Source: Sanyastnella coralliicola
Lineage (GTDB): Bacteria > Bacteroidota > Bacteroidia > Flavobacteriales_D > Sanyastnellaceae
NCBI RefSeq assembly: GCF_030845195.1
Contig: NZ_CP132543.1
Coordinates: 3,613,501 to 3,677,500, forward strand
DNA: 64,000 nucleotides
Direction of reading: 5' to 3'
In this document: in pieces, positions 7,295-17,300 of the stretch
How the letters are laid out: every line of letters begins with the position of its first letter
Numbering within the stretch: the stretch's first letter is position 1
The notes under the pieces: generated by a model
What the model saw: only the letters and a program-made list of their open reading frames with translations
Told to the model about the DNA's origin: nothing
The model's database searches: none
Made by a program: the position numbers and the translations under genes

Positions 7295-7600
7295 TTCGGG
7301 TGATGGATGGATTTCATCCATCCCTGCGAATACGCCTATGTTACGGAAACTTCGTTGAGGCGCATAAATCCCGAAGCACGGGACAGGTGCGCCGCTAAAG
7401 GACCAGACCCTACTGAGGCTTAATGTAGGGGCACATGAAATGCGTCCATTTCGGGATTAGAGGGATCACACCCAAAACCAGGGTGATGCCGGATGGATTT
7501 CATCCATCCCTACAATTGGTCTTTCTTCACGGTTCTGCGTTGAGGCGCATCAATGCGCACAGAAACAACAAAACCTACGAACCACGAACCACGACCTACG
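7295..7600. repeat. Composite hairpin repeat region R4
   Basis: Contains H1 (7305-7323), H2 split by an inserted H4 (H4 at 7369-7383), a variant H3 reading GGGGCACATGAAATGCGTCC (7428-7447), a second H1 (7491-7509), a variant H2 near 7543 (GGCGCATCAATGCGCAC) and the degenerate heptamer run at about 7575-7596. It fills the stretch between the secreted protein and the end of the minus-strand operon; no gene is seen in it. Confidence 0.85.
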
Positions 7601-8870
7601 AACTCCTAGTCACCTGTTTTGAGCGATCGCGTTCGAAAGACCATTGAATACCGAGCATTCCAAAAGCGTTGGTGTAGCTTCGGCGCACACGAGTGGTAAT
7701 CTCTGTGGTGTTCGATTCACGAGAAGCATAACCTCCTTCAATTCTCAACCACCAGTTGCCTTTGAGGCGGCGCATCACCTTTGCGTTGGCGCGCAAGTAG
7801 GTGTACTCTAGGGTTGGGAATGGGACTCCTTCTGCGGCTCGGGCTAGACGATCATCGTAATCACGGCTGGTGTAACTGACCGATGTGTTTACGTCCCAGT
7901 CATCAGACTTGACATAGAAGCGAATACCCGGTTGCCATTGCACGTAACTGAAGTCTCCGTTGCTGATGTCGAATCGACGGGTGTACTCGATGAAGGGTTT
8001 TACCTTCACTTGCTTACTCATCGGGAACACGTAATCTAGCTGACCAACTAAGTATCTCCAGCGTCTTGCCGTGTAGGTGATGTTCGGGTCAAACGGGAAG
8101 AAAGGGTCTGGCGCCAGTGGGTCTGGGTCTTCTTGAAGCAACTCGTAATTGATCCAATCGAAGTAGCGACGATCACGGGCGTGCACCTCTATTCCTATCT
8201 TCTGCGTTCGCTTGGCAATCTCGCCTGTCTTGATTTCTTGACGAAACTTTGCTCCCCACTCACGCTGGGTCAAACTCACATCTTGCTTATTCAAGTCACA
8301 ACCGAAACAGATGTCGTAATTCTTATACGAGTAGGTCACTTCCAGTTTTGAAGAGTTCCCCCTTGTTTTTTGTCGTTCCACATAAGCGCCTCCATCTACT
8401 TGGTTGAAAGAGAACGGTGTCAAGAGTTCGCTACCAAGAACGTTCAGTCCAAGTCGGTCTTGTGTTCTCAGTCGCACGTGCGCTCCCTTGCGCAAGCCCG
8501 TTTTCGGCTTGTGGTCATAACTCAACTTCGAGTAGGCCTCCGTTGCGTTCGCTTGCGTGGTGTTTTGGTAGCGTAATAGCTCACCATGCGTCTTCCAGTT
8601 GATGCGGTGGGCATTGAACGACCATTTCATGTTGATCGTTCCGTCTAATTGCAAGAAGGGTTCACTCACAATGAGCTGAGAACGTTCCAAGGTGTCAACT
8701 ACGTTCGTATTGTCACGAATGTAGATGTCAGGAGAATTGAAAACGTTGTCACGATATCCAGGCGCAGCGCTGAGTTCGATCGACATGGTCGACTGAGCAC
8801 TTGTTTGTGTTGTAAACGCAATGGCGAGTAGCGTCAACAGCAGGATCCGGTGTTCAAATTCCTTTCTCAT
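7596..8870 (-). CDS. Outer-membrane beta-barrel protein (last gene of the seven-gene operon)
   Basis: 424 residues from the ATG at 8870, two codons into the longest possible frame; the signal peptide is MRKEFEHRILLLTLLAIAF and ends near TSAQS. The rest is a regular alternation of aromatic/hydrophobic and polar residues in about 10-residue strands, with Arg/Tyr-rich turns and a near-terminal aromatic strand (GIQWSFERD), as expected for an integral outer-membrane barrel of 12-16 strands. No specific family is recognised. The start overlaps the end of the TPR gene by 17 bases, so the two are coupled. It could be a porin, export channel or assembly partner for the upstream TPR and ligase genes. 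Confidence 0.75.
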   Translation of the reverse strand: MRKEFEHRILLLTLLAIAFTTQTSAQSTMSIELSAAPGYRDNVFNSPDIYIRDNTNVVDTLERSQLIVSEPFLQLDGTINMKWSFNAHRINWKTHGELLRYQNTTQANATEAYSKLSYDHKPKTGLRKGAHVRLRTQDRLGLNVLGSELLTPFSFNQVDGGAYVERQKTRGNSSKLEVTYSYKNYDICFGCDLNKQDVSLTQREWGAKFRQEIKTGEIAKRTQKIGIEVHARDRRYFDWINYELLQEDPDPLAPDPFFPFDPNITYTARRWRYLVGQLDYVFPMSKQVKVKPFIEYTRRFDISNGDFSYVQWQPGIRFYVKSDDWDVNTSVSYTSRDYDDRLARAAEGVPFPTLEYTYLRANAKVMRRLKGNWWLRIEGGYASRESNTTEITTRVRRSYTNAFGMLGIQWSFERDRSKQVTRSS

Positions 8871-11115
8871 TTGCAAATTCAGGATATAAACTCCTTAGGC
8901 GCAGGGCATATTCCGCACTTCGGGGGTCGTTGGTTTCTGATAGTAGTTGTGTCAAACGATATAGGGTGAATTTGTGTTCTGCATCCACTTGCAAAGCTCT
9001 GGAGAATTCCGATTCCGCGCTAGCGAAATCACCCAAGTCATAAAATGCCTTGCCTTGCCAGTAGCGAATCCAAACGCCATCTTTACCCGCACTTTCAGCT
9101 TTGCGGTAATAGTCAATGGCGTTCTGAAATTGATCTGCCTTGTGCATGTCGCGCGCCAAATCATAGTATGGCTCAGACTCTTCTCTTAGCTCTACTTCAA
9201 ATGTTCGCGCTAATAATTCTTGTTCTTTATCCTTCGCCTTCACCGCCAATTCTGCCCATTTCTCAATGGCTTTAAGGTAGTCACGACGGATACGAACAGC
9301 CTTGTTGAGGTGAATAATGGCCTCGTCAAAATTGCCCTTCTTCTCGTACTGCAGCGCTAGATTGAAGCGAAGCTGTGCATCGCTATTATCGATGTCTAGT
9401 GCCTGTCGGTATTGAAGAATTGCTTGATCAAGATCACCCGTCGAGGCGTAAATGTTCCCTAGATTTTTCCAAGCCGAAGTATAATTCGGGTCAAGGTCAA
9501 TCGCACGCTCATAAGCAGCGATCGCCTCTTGGTTCGCTCCACTTTCCGCGCGAGCGACACCCAAGTTGAACCATGCTTTACTATAGTTTGGAAAGCGCAC
9601 CAACATCTCTTCATACACCTTACGCGCAATCTGAGGTTGGTCTTGATCTAAGTACAACGACCCAATGTTGTACCATGCTTTCAGATAATCAGGGTCAACG
9701 TCAATCAGCGCTCGGTAAGTCTCAATCGCCTTCTCCACATTCTTCTGATCACTGTAGATCTTACCTAAGTTATAGCGCGCCTTCACAGCCTTTGGGTTGA
9801 TCTCAATCGCTCGCTCATAACATCGAACAGCGTCTGCATCATTCCCCGCGCTGCGGTGGGCCAAAGCCATATTGTACCACGCCGATTCATAAGATGCGCG
9901 CACTTCCGTAGCCCGTTGGTATGAGGCAATGGCGTCGTCAATCTTGCCTTGCTTCTTCAAGAGAATTCCCCTGTTCAAGTAGGCCTCGGCATAATTGCCA
10001 TCAGAGAGATCAATGGCTTTTTCATAGAGGCTGATCGCCGTCTCTAACTCACCATTGCGGCTCGCAATTTTTGCTCTGTAGAAAAACTGCTGTGGCGCCA
10101 ATGTGTCTTGTCCATATACCTGATCGAAGTATTCTTCAGCTCGCACGATCAAATCATTGTTGATGTAGAACGAACCGAGCAATTGCGATAGGTCTTTGTC
10201 TGCTGGATTCAACTGCAGGGCCTTCTCGAAACTCTGACGTGCATCGTCTGTGCGACCCATGTCTTCCAACACCACACCTCTGTAGTAGTATGCCGGCGCA
10301 TACCCCGGACGCAGTGCGATGACTTTGTCTAATTCTTCTAATCGAACCTCATCTTCGGCGATAGCCAAGGTGCGGTAGATACGCGGCAAGATGTAAGACG
10401 GAGCCAAGTTGATCGCCTCTTCAAAGTAGCCGGTAGCCGCTAACGAATCGCCCAAGTTGAATGCCACCATTCCTCGGTAGGTGTTGGCTTTGGCTTTTTG
10501 TTCTCCGGCGGCATATTTGATGGCGTTATTTAACGCTAGCGCGGAAGCAGCCCACTCCTCAATTCGACAATGCATGATACCTCGATTAAGCCACGCCTTG
10601 GAGTTCGCCGGTGAATGTGTCACCACCAATTCATACACAGAATCTGCCGCTGCATAGTTCTCACAACGAGAGTAAACCAATGCCAAATTGATCAACGATG
10701 GTACGTATGCACTATCACTTGCCAAGGCTTGTTCAAACAGGGTTTTCGACTCTACGGTTTGATCTGTGTGTAGGTAAATCAACCCTAAGTAATTTCGAAT
10801 TGAAGGCTCTTCTGGGTACTTATTGACCAGCGAACTGAAGAACTCTTCGGCACGATTGTATTGACTACGGCGGTAAGCGTCTACGGCGTTCACAAACAGG
10901 GAATCCGCTTCGAGACCTTCGGTTGCGTCAACGAACTCTTCGCGTTCGAATTGCCAGATGTCGTTTCGCTCATTGTTAATCACGTCATCTGTGATGTACA
11001 CGATCGTTGGCTCGGCGCTTTTGTCGCGGGCCACTCGATCAGCCATAATCACGATAACAATGACAATCGCGAGGAAAATCAGGAAAGGGGTGGCTGTTGC
11101 TTTCTTCTTTCTCAT
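8854..11115 (-). CDS. Membrane-anchored TPR-repeat protein
   Basis: 753 residues. A single hydrophobic segment at about residues 7-25 follows a Lys-rich start, so the protein is anchored in the inner membrane with the bulk outside. From about residue 55 to the end it is a near-continuous array of about 18-20 tetratricopeptide repeats with the usual W-L-G-Y-A-F-A-P pattern (for example AWYNLGxxY and AIxxYExAIxLxP). Such solenoids are scaffolds for protein complexes. It overlaps the ATP-grasp gene upstream by 4 bases (ATGA) and the barrel gene downstream by 17, so its partners are most likely the products of this operon. Two copies of the iterated 13-mer lie inside it. Confidence 0.88.
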   Translation of the reverse strand: MRKKKATATPFLIFLAIVIVIVIMADRVARDKSAEPTIVYITDDVINNERNDIWQFEREEFVDATEGLEADSLFVNAVDAYRRSQYNRAEEFFSSLVNKYPEEPSIRNYLGLIYLHTDQTVESKTLFEQALASDSAYVPSLINLALVYSRCENYAAADSVYELVVTHSPANSKAWLNRGIMHCRIEEWAASALALNNAIKYAAGEQKAKANTYRGMVAFNLGDSLAATGYFEEAINLAPSYILPRIYRTLAIAEDEVRLEELDKVIALRPGYAPAYYYRGVVLEDMGRTDDARQSFEKALQLNPADKDLSQLLGSFYINNDLIVRAEEYFDQVYGQDTLAPQQFFYRAKIASRNGELETAISLYEKAIDLSDGNYAEAYLNRGILLKKQGKIDDAIASYQRATEVRASYESAWYNMALAHRSAGNDADAVRCYERAIEINPKAVKARYNLGKIYSDQKNVEKAIETYRALIDVDPDYLKAWYNIGSLYLDQDQPQIARKVYEEMLVRFPNYSKAWFNLGVARAESGANQEAIAAYERAIDLDPNYTSAWKNLGNIYASTGDLDQAILQYRQALDIDNSDAQLRFNLALQYEKKGNFDEAIIHLNKAVRIRRDYLKAIEKWAELAVKAKDKEQELLARTFEVELREESEPYYDLARDMHKADQFQNAIDYYRKAESAGKDGVWIRYWQGKAFYDLGDFASAESEFSRALQVDAEHKFTLYRLTQLLSETNDPRSAEYALRLRSLYPEFANEKGI
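9013..9025 (+). repeat. Iterated 13-mer TTCCGCGCTAGCG, copy 2
   Basis: Exact copy on the plus strand inside the minus-strand TPR gene (coding strand gives Ala-Ser-Ala-Glu). A one-mismatch copy (TTCCGCGCGAGCG) lies at 9544-9556 in the same gene. Confidence 0.8.
10534..10546 (-). repeat. Iterated 13-mer TTCCGCGCTAGCG, copy 3
   Basis: Exact copy on the minus strand in the TPR gene, orientation opposite to copy 2; here the coding strand is read Ser-Ala-Leu-Ala, a different peptide from the other copy in this gene. Confidence 0.8.
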
Positions 11116-11975
11116 ACGATCGTCCTCCTTAGTCCATCTTGATTAACGTTTTGAATTTCTAGTCCTGGTCGCACATTGATCTCGAGCACCATCGGCCCTT
11201 TGTGCTGATCAAAGGCGATATCTATTCCTAAATAATTGAGTGGAAATGCCGCGTCTACCTTCAAACAAGTGTCAAGCACCTTTGGCCAATCAGGAAGCTG
11301 TACTCCGGTAATTTGTTGTCCTGTATCTGGGTGAATTTCAGCATAAGATTGAAGGTCAAACACCTTCTTCAATATGCCTGTTTCAATATCCACACCTACT
11401 CCTACGGCTCCTTGGTGGAGGTTCGCTTTTCCATCTGAACCTTTGGTTGGAAGTCGGAGCATCGCCATGACGATTTCTCCTTCTTTCACGATCACACGGA
11501 CATCAGCAATACCTAAGTGGCATAGGTTAGTCACCGTTTCGTGCTGGATGATTTTCTCTTCAATCAGCACCTTATCATCTGCTCCGAAGCTGAATACTCC
11601 AAAGATGATGTTCGCGATGTGACGTTCAATGGTGTCCTCTGAAATCGGTTTTCCGCCTTTAGTCCAACCATTTTCTTCATCATAATCAACGATGAGAATT
11701 CCACCGCCTCCGGATCCTTTGCTGGGTTTAATCACACAACTCTTGCGGGGAGTTGCCGCCCATTTTTCCGTAATGTCTCCGACACTCTCGATGACCATAA
11801 ACTGCTCCGCTACCGAAACCTTATGCTCTTCGAGGATCGCCTTCGTCAACACCTTGTCGTCTGCCAAGTGGAAGTACTTTCTCGGATTCAATGGGTACAC
11901 CAGCTTTAGGTTACGCTCATTGATTCCCAGGGCCACCTGGTCGATCTCCTTACGTTTCTTGAACCACTTCATCAT
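11112..11975 (-). CDS. RimK-like ATP-grasp ligase (alpha-L-glutamate ligase-like)
   Basis: 287 residues from the ATG at 11975; in-frame ATGs at 11987 and 11972 are alternatives. The ATG at 11975 shares one base with the upstream stop (TGATG). ATP-grasp signatures: KPSKGSGGGG (about 82-91) is the glycine-rich nucleotide loop after a conserved Lys, and EINVRPGLEIQN near the C-terminus supplies Mg-binding Glu and Asn. The closest family I recognise is the alpha-L-glutamate ligase-like group related to RimK, which in Proteobacteria is found beside 7TM-transglutaminase genes. The expected reaction is ATP-dependent formation of an amide bond with an amino acid, but the substrate is unknown. No lysine biosynthesis carrier or ribosomal S6 context is present. 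Confidence 0.85.
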   Translation of the reverse strand: MMKWFKKRKEIDQVALGINERNLKLVYPLNPRKYFHLADDKVLTKAILEEHKVSVAEQFMVIESVGDITEKWAATPRKSCVIKPSKGSGGGGILIVDYDEENGWTKGGKPISEDTIERHIANIIFGVFSFGADDKVLIEEKIIQHETVTNLCHLGIADVRVIVKEGEIVMAMLRLPTKGSDGKANLHQGAVGVGVDIETGILKKVFDLQSYAEIHPDTGQQITGVQLPDWPKVLDTCLKVDAAFPLNYLGIDIAFDQHKGPMVLEINVRPGLEIQNVNQDGLRRTIV

Positions 11976-13540
11976 CACACCAACCATTTAAATCGACGGT
12001 ACTCCGTGACACGAAGTCCAATCCATCTTCCCAAGAGAAGCATGGCCGCGATAATCGTTAAGAAGAGCTCAGGGAAGGCGAGGAAAATAGCCTCCATAGT
12101 TGTTGAGTTCATGGCCACATAAGCACCCAACACAACCACTAAGGTTTGGATCGTAATCTTAATGGCATCTCCGTATCCTTCTTCCATCACGGTGCGCGCG
12201 AAGCGCTCGGCGGTAATGGTGATTACCACCACCGGGAAGAGTGTGATATAAGCCAACTCGGTGTAGTTCATTTTGATCCCGATGATCGATAGCAAGATGA
12301 ACGCGATCACCACGGTCACCAGCATGATGACCATCTTCGGAGTGTACAGCATTCCGAGCCGTTCGAGCGGGTAGTGCATCAGGCTTACAATGACAATCAC
12401 CAACACGAATGCCAGCATTCCCCAGAGTAATCCTGTGTATCCAACGGCCACGGCAATCAGTGCTGGTAGGAAGACTCCAAAGGTTTTTAAGCCGATTACA
12501 TTTCGGGCGATAGCCACTACCATCGCACCCAACGGCATGAGCAGAATTACCTTCAACAATGACAAAGGAATACCTGCCTTTTCGAAGGCCGTCCACATCA
12601 AGTAGGTATTGAAGGCGCTGCTTTTCAGCTCGCTTGCCAACTTCGGGTTACTCACCAGTTTTGGCTGGATGGTAAAGAGGTGGTCAAATTCAATGTTTGC
12701 CGTACGGCTGAATAGGAAGTTATCTTCTTTGTAGAGCTCCAAGTAATTGGCAGGAATCGATGCAAAGTGCCCGTTCAAACAGTCAAATGGAACCCAAAAG
12801 CCTCCCATATAAACCTCTGCCCATTGGTGGGTGGTTTTCTTGCTTCCTTGATCCATAATCAAGCCGCCCACCAATCGAGCTGGAATGCCTTTATTTCGAC
12901 AGAGTGCAACGAACAAACGCGACTTTCCATTACACGAGGCCTCTCCTAATTTCAACGTGGTCAACGCATCGGTCAACCCCTTGAAAGGACGTGACTCCAT
13001 GCCGTTAATCTCGGTGAAGATTGACGTCAAGATGGGGAGGAAGCGTTCCTCTGACCCTGTGAGTTCATCGGCCTTTGCTAAGATCTGCGGGTGGTTGCTT
13101 TGGATCGCTGCCGTGCTGTTCAGGTATTGGTATACCGAAGGCGGCAGGTCGCGTGGCACCGCCATGTCAGGATCGATGTCAAACTGAATCGCCTTTCCTC
13201 GTGCTTCGAAAGAGTAGCGAATGAGCTTTTTTCCGTTCACGGCTTGGGCAGTCCAAGTGACCCTTCGGCCCGTGGCGTCGTTCAACTGAGTGACCCCAAA
13301 GACACCCGTTTCTTGAATTTCATTTGTGATTTCCTGGCGCTCGTTAGAAATTGGCAGCCAGGTGCTTACTTGTATCTCATCCCCGAAACCTTCGATATCA
13401 AAAGTTACGCTTACCTCGTAGCTAGTTGTCGGAAGGATATTGTTGAATGAATATCCATACACGAAAACCTTGAACAAGATTAGAATAAGGGGGATGATCA
13501 GAAATAAGCCAACGATGACGTGATAACTTCTGATCTTCAA
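11975..13540 (-). CDS. Transglutaminase-like domain fused to seven transmembrane helices
   Basis: 521 residues. Order: an N-terminal membrane anchor (about 7-30), a beta-rich extracytoplasmic region (about 40-130), a transglutaminase-like domain (about 160-270), and a C-terminal block of seven hydrophobic helices (about 327-349, 354-370, 371-390, 402-421, 428-443, 461-476, 487-505). This matches the family known as inactive transglutaminase fused to 7 transmembrane helices. Here, however, the papain-like triad seems intact: Cys203 in ASCNGKS, His238 in THQWAEVY and Asp253 in FWVPFDC. Its neighbour is the RimK-like ligase, the usual partner of this family. The zinc protease found with the pair in Proteobacteria is not in the window. 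Probable role: envelope peptide or amide modification, or sensing. Biochemistry is unknown. Confidence 0.85.
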   Translation of the reverse strand: MKIRSYHVIVGLFLIIPLILILFKVFVYGYSFNNILPTTSYEVSVTFDIEGFGDEIQVSTWLPISNERQEITNEIQETGVFGVTQLNDATGRRVTWTAQAVNGKKLIRYSFEARGKAIQFDIDPDMAVPRDLPPSVYQYLNSTAAIQSNHPQILAKADELTGSEERFLPILTSIFTEINGMESRPFKGLTDALTTLKLGEASCNGKSRLFVALCRNKGIPARLVGGLIMDQGSKKTTHQWAEVYMGGFWVPFDCLNGHFASIPANYLELYKEDNFLFSRTANIEFDHLFTIQPKLVSNPKLASELKSSAFNTYLMWTAFEKAGIPLSLLKVILLMPLGAMVVAIARNVIGLKTFGVFLPALIAVAVGYTGLLWGMLAFVLVIVIVSLMHYPLERLGMLYTPKMVIMLVTVVIAFILLSIIGIKMNYTELAYITLFPVVVITITAERFARTVMEEGYGDAIKITIQTLVVVLGAYVAMNSTTMEAIFLAFPELFLTIIAAMLLLGRWIGLRVTEYRRFKWLV

Positions 13541-13561
13541 ATAGCTTGCGGTTTAAATTTT

Positions 13562-14311
13562 CTAAAGCAGGTTGATGCGTTTCCCGAGTGCATCTTTGTA
13601 CGAACCACCAATCGGTATCTCTTTCTCGGTTCCTTCCAGGATCAAACCATTAGAAGTGATAGCTCGAATTCGGTCCATGTTCGTAATGTATGAACGGTGA
13701 ACTCTTAAAAAATGTTTTCCTGGCAATTTTCTTTCAATGTCTTTCATGGTGCTGTGGATGGTGTATTTCTCCTCCGGCGTATGAATGACTACATAGTCTT
13801 TCAATGCCTCCACAAATAGCACCTCATTGACATCTAACTTTACCAGTGCTGACTGGTGTTTCACGAACAAATACTCAGCGTCATCTTTGTGTTCCGCCAT
13901 GCTCTTTAAGAGCTCTGCTTCGACCTTAAACTCCTTCTCTTTTTTGTGCTTGTGAATGGCCATTTCAATCGACGTATGGATGTCGATCTCTTTGAAGGGC
14001 TTAAGAATATAACCATGGGGCTCTGTCACTTTGGCCTTTGCCAAGGTGGAATCGTCCGCATATGCTGTTAGAAAAATGATCGGTATATCGATCGAACTTT
14101 TGATCTGCTCCGCTGCCTCTATTCCGGTCATATCGCCTTTCAACATGATGTCCATTAAGGCTAGATCCGGCTTTAACTTCCCCGCTAACTCCACTGCTTT
14201 TTCGCCTGTATCGGCAGAGCCTATGACGTTGTAGCCCAATTTCTTAAGGCTTCTTTCGATGTCTTTTCTGACGATACTTTCGTCTTCAGTGACTAGAATG
14301 TTAACTGACAT
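13562..14311 (-). CDS. LytTR-family response regulator
   Basis: 249 residues. N-terminal receiver domain (about 3-118) with acidic pocket Asp10/Glu11, phospho-acceptor Asp54 in LALMDIML, Thr82 and Lys104 in YILKPF. A short linker leads to a C-terminal LytTR DNA-binding domain (about 147-249) with the family pattern FVEALKDYVVIH and HFLRVHRSYITNMDRI. It lies 15 bases after the PAS histidine kinase and 21 bases before the transglutaminase-7TM gene. It is therefore the likely cognate regulator of the kinase and may control its own operon. LytTR targets are usually paired direct repeats near promoters; none was identified with confidence here. Confidence 0.93.
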   Translation of the reverse strand: MSVNILVTEDESIVRKDIERSLKKLGYNVIGSADTGEKAVELAGKLKPDLALMDIMLKGDMTGIEAAEQIKSSIDIPIIFLTAYADDSTLAKAKVTEPHGYILKPFKEIDIHTSIEMAIHKHKKEKEFKVEAELLKSMAEHKDDAEYLFVKHQSALVKLDVNEVLFVEALKDYVVIHTPEEKYTIHSTMKDIERKLPGKHFLRVHRSYITNMDRIRAITSNGLILEGTEKEIPIGGSYKDALGKRINLL

Positions 14312-14326
14312 GTGGGAGGGTGGTGT

Positions 14327-17300
14327 TTATCGCTTTTCAAATGTAATCAAAAAGGTAGTGCCTGCTTCAGAATCGATCTTGATCTCTGCATCGAGTTGTT
14401 CTACCAATGCGTAAACCAGATAGATACCCAATGAATCTGAATCTTCGTATTTGAAGTCTTTTGGGAGTCCAATACCGTCATCCGCCACCAACATCGCGAT
14501 CTTCCCTTCTTTTTCGGTGATATTCAGGGTCAGGGTGCCTTTATCCCGATCAGGGAAGGCATATTTCAAGGCGTTACTTACAAGCTCGTTGATAATCAAA
14601 CCACAAGGAATGGCTTGATCCAGGTCGAGAAATATCTTGTCAAATTTCGTTTCAAGATCCACTTGAACATCACTTCGGCTGTACGACAGGATCAAATTCC
14701 GCGCTAGCGAAGAGATATAATCAGTGAATTCAATCGAACTAAAATCAGAAGTCTGATAGAGCGTCTCATGAATGTAACTCATGGTTTTGATGCGGCTCTG
14801 ACTTTCTTCAAGTAGCTCCAGTGTGCGTTCATCGTCAACGAATGAACTTTGCAGATTCAAGATGGAACTGATCACCTGAAGGTTGTTCTTCACACGGTGG
14901 TGTACCTCTTGAAGCAGTACTTCTTTTTCTTTGAGGGAGTTTCGAATCTTCAGGTCAATCTCCTTTCGATCTGTGATGTCGTAAGCCAGACATGAGACCT
15001 CTGCCAATTCATTTTTGATGCGCACCGGGTTGATGAATACCTGTAACCACAACTCCCCGTTTTTCGCATTCAATACCGGTAGTTCGAACTGCTGTGCTTT
15101 CCCTTCTACCGCCGCCTCGAAGTTCTTCAACTGACCTTGGTATGAATCAGGATTGGTAAAACCTTTCAAGGCCTCCAAGAAGTTATCTCCCATGGCATAG
15201 CTAGCGCCGAAATCGTGCTCAGTCCATCGGATGAAGTTCTGATTGAACGAAGTCAATTCACCATTGACATCCATCGTCCACATCATCATATTCTCCGTGG
15301 AATTGAAGATGGATTCGAGCTTCGCTCCTTCTTTCAGTGCCACCTCTTCATGGCGGCGCAAATCGGTAATATCTCGGTAAATCGCACGGATGGATTCCGC
15401 TTGACCCTCGTTGTATCGAATGGAGCTATCGCCGAATACTTTGATGATGTTCCCACTTCGCGAAATGAAATCCAGCTCAAGTGGTTTTCCGCCGAAGGCG
15501 GCGACGAGATCATTGCATTTGGAAATGGCATCGTTTGCAACAATTTCTTTCAGCTGCATTTGATCAAGCTCTTCACGGGTGCTTTCCATCGCCTCCAAGA
15601 AGGCGTTGTTCGCGTAGATAAATCGTCCATCAGCATCAATAGAAAAAATCAAATCCGATGCGTTCTCAAAGAGATCTCGATAGCGCTCTTCACTTTCTCG
15701 AAGCTCGCGTTCTCTCTTTTTTAGTTCAGTGATATCACGCGCCACACCCATAAATCCGACGGCCTCGTCTTCATCATTTTTCATGATACTGGCAGAGAGC
15801 AAACTTGTAAAGGTTTTGCCTGATTTCGACACCATCTGAATCTCACCTGAGAAAGCTTCATTGCTTCTCAACTCTTTCTGCACTCGCTTAAAGTCTGCCT
15901 TGTTTCGGTAAAGATCCTCAGAGCTTTCACCCATGATTTCTTCCAAGCGATATCCGAACTGCTGCAAGGCCGCTTGGTTGAATTCTGTAATGCGGTTATC
16001 GCGGTCTACCGCAATGATCATATCAATCGAACTCTCAATGATGTTTCGAGAGAAGTCTTCTGCTTCACGCAGTTTCTGCTGTGTTCGCTTATGCTCTTCA
16101 ATCTCCCGTTTCAAGACCACATTGATTTCCTCTGCCAACTGTGCACGCAAGGTTTCTTGCATCAACTTCATACGAAGTGTCACGTTGTTCAAGGTCACTT
16201 GGATCGACGGCTTGTAATCGTAAACAGAAAGGGTGGCTTTTAGTCCTAAGACCAATTCTTCATCACCTCTTCTGATCTTGTACTCGCGCAATTCAATGTC
16301 TTCTCCTTCCCGCACTGATTGGAGATCACGTTCAATTTGCACCGCATCTTCGTGGTCAAAGAAGTCGATAAATTTCTCTCCGTAGAGATCATCTTCATCT
16401 TCACCGTTGAAGAGTTTGATACCTGAGCTGTTGACATATTTGATTTCACCGTCGGTCAAAATCATGATGCCATTCGGTGAATTCTCTACTACCGATTTGA
16501 AACGCTCGGTACTTTGCTCAAGGGCTTGTTCTGTGCGTTTTCTAGCCGTGATGTCGTAGAAAAGGAATACACTAAAGTCTGTATTCTGGAACTCGATTTT
16601 ACTACCGGTAGACTCCAAGATAAGATGACGTCCATCTCGTGTACTGGTGTAAATTTCTGTTCGATTCAGGCTGCGAATACTGAGGGTTTGTTCCAGTCTT
16701 CTCCATTCACTTTCTGAGATGAAATCAAGGAGGTCTCGACCTAAAATTTCTTCTTGCTTCTTGTATCCAAAGAGCTCCACAAACTGCTTGTTGCAGTCGC
16801 GCACTTTTCGGTCAACCACAAACACAACCCCCTCAATGGCCACCTCGGAAAGGAGTTTGAATCGCTCTTCACTTTCCTTCAGTGCCTCTTCATAGAACAC
16901 ACGTTCACTGACATCTCGCACAACCAGCTGGATGTTCTCTGGATTGATTTCATCCAGACGGGAAAGATTCAGCTCAGCATAGAACTGACTGTCATCACTT
17001 CTCTTCGAAAGAACGCTTGAACGCTGGGGTTCTCCCATACGCATGCGATCAATTTTGATGTCGAGGTATTCGCGTTCGCTGGGCGATAACACAAACAATC
17101 CATCTTTCGGATCGAAGACATTCAGTCCAACGAGATCATGCTTTTCTAGTCCATAAAGCTCACAGGCGCGCTTATTTGCCCTTACTACCTTCTTTCCATC
17201 AAGTAGCATTACTGCATCCGCGCTAGCGTAAAATAAAGCCTCAAATTGATCTGAAAATCGTTTTTGCTGGGTGATATCCACTAAGGTCCCTACAATGCTC

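Noticed and set aside
2041-7600. Hairpins H1-H4 as rho-independent terminators.
   Set aside because: None is followed by a T tract on either strand, and they occur several per region in fixed order.
12159-12596. A 145-codon open frame on the minus strand within the transglutaminase-7TM gene.
   Set aside because: It is an alternative frame of the real gene, which has clear membrane helices; the alternate peptide is Arg/His-rich without known features.
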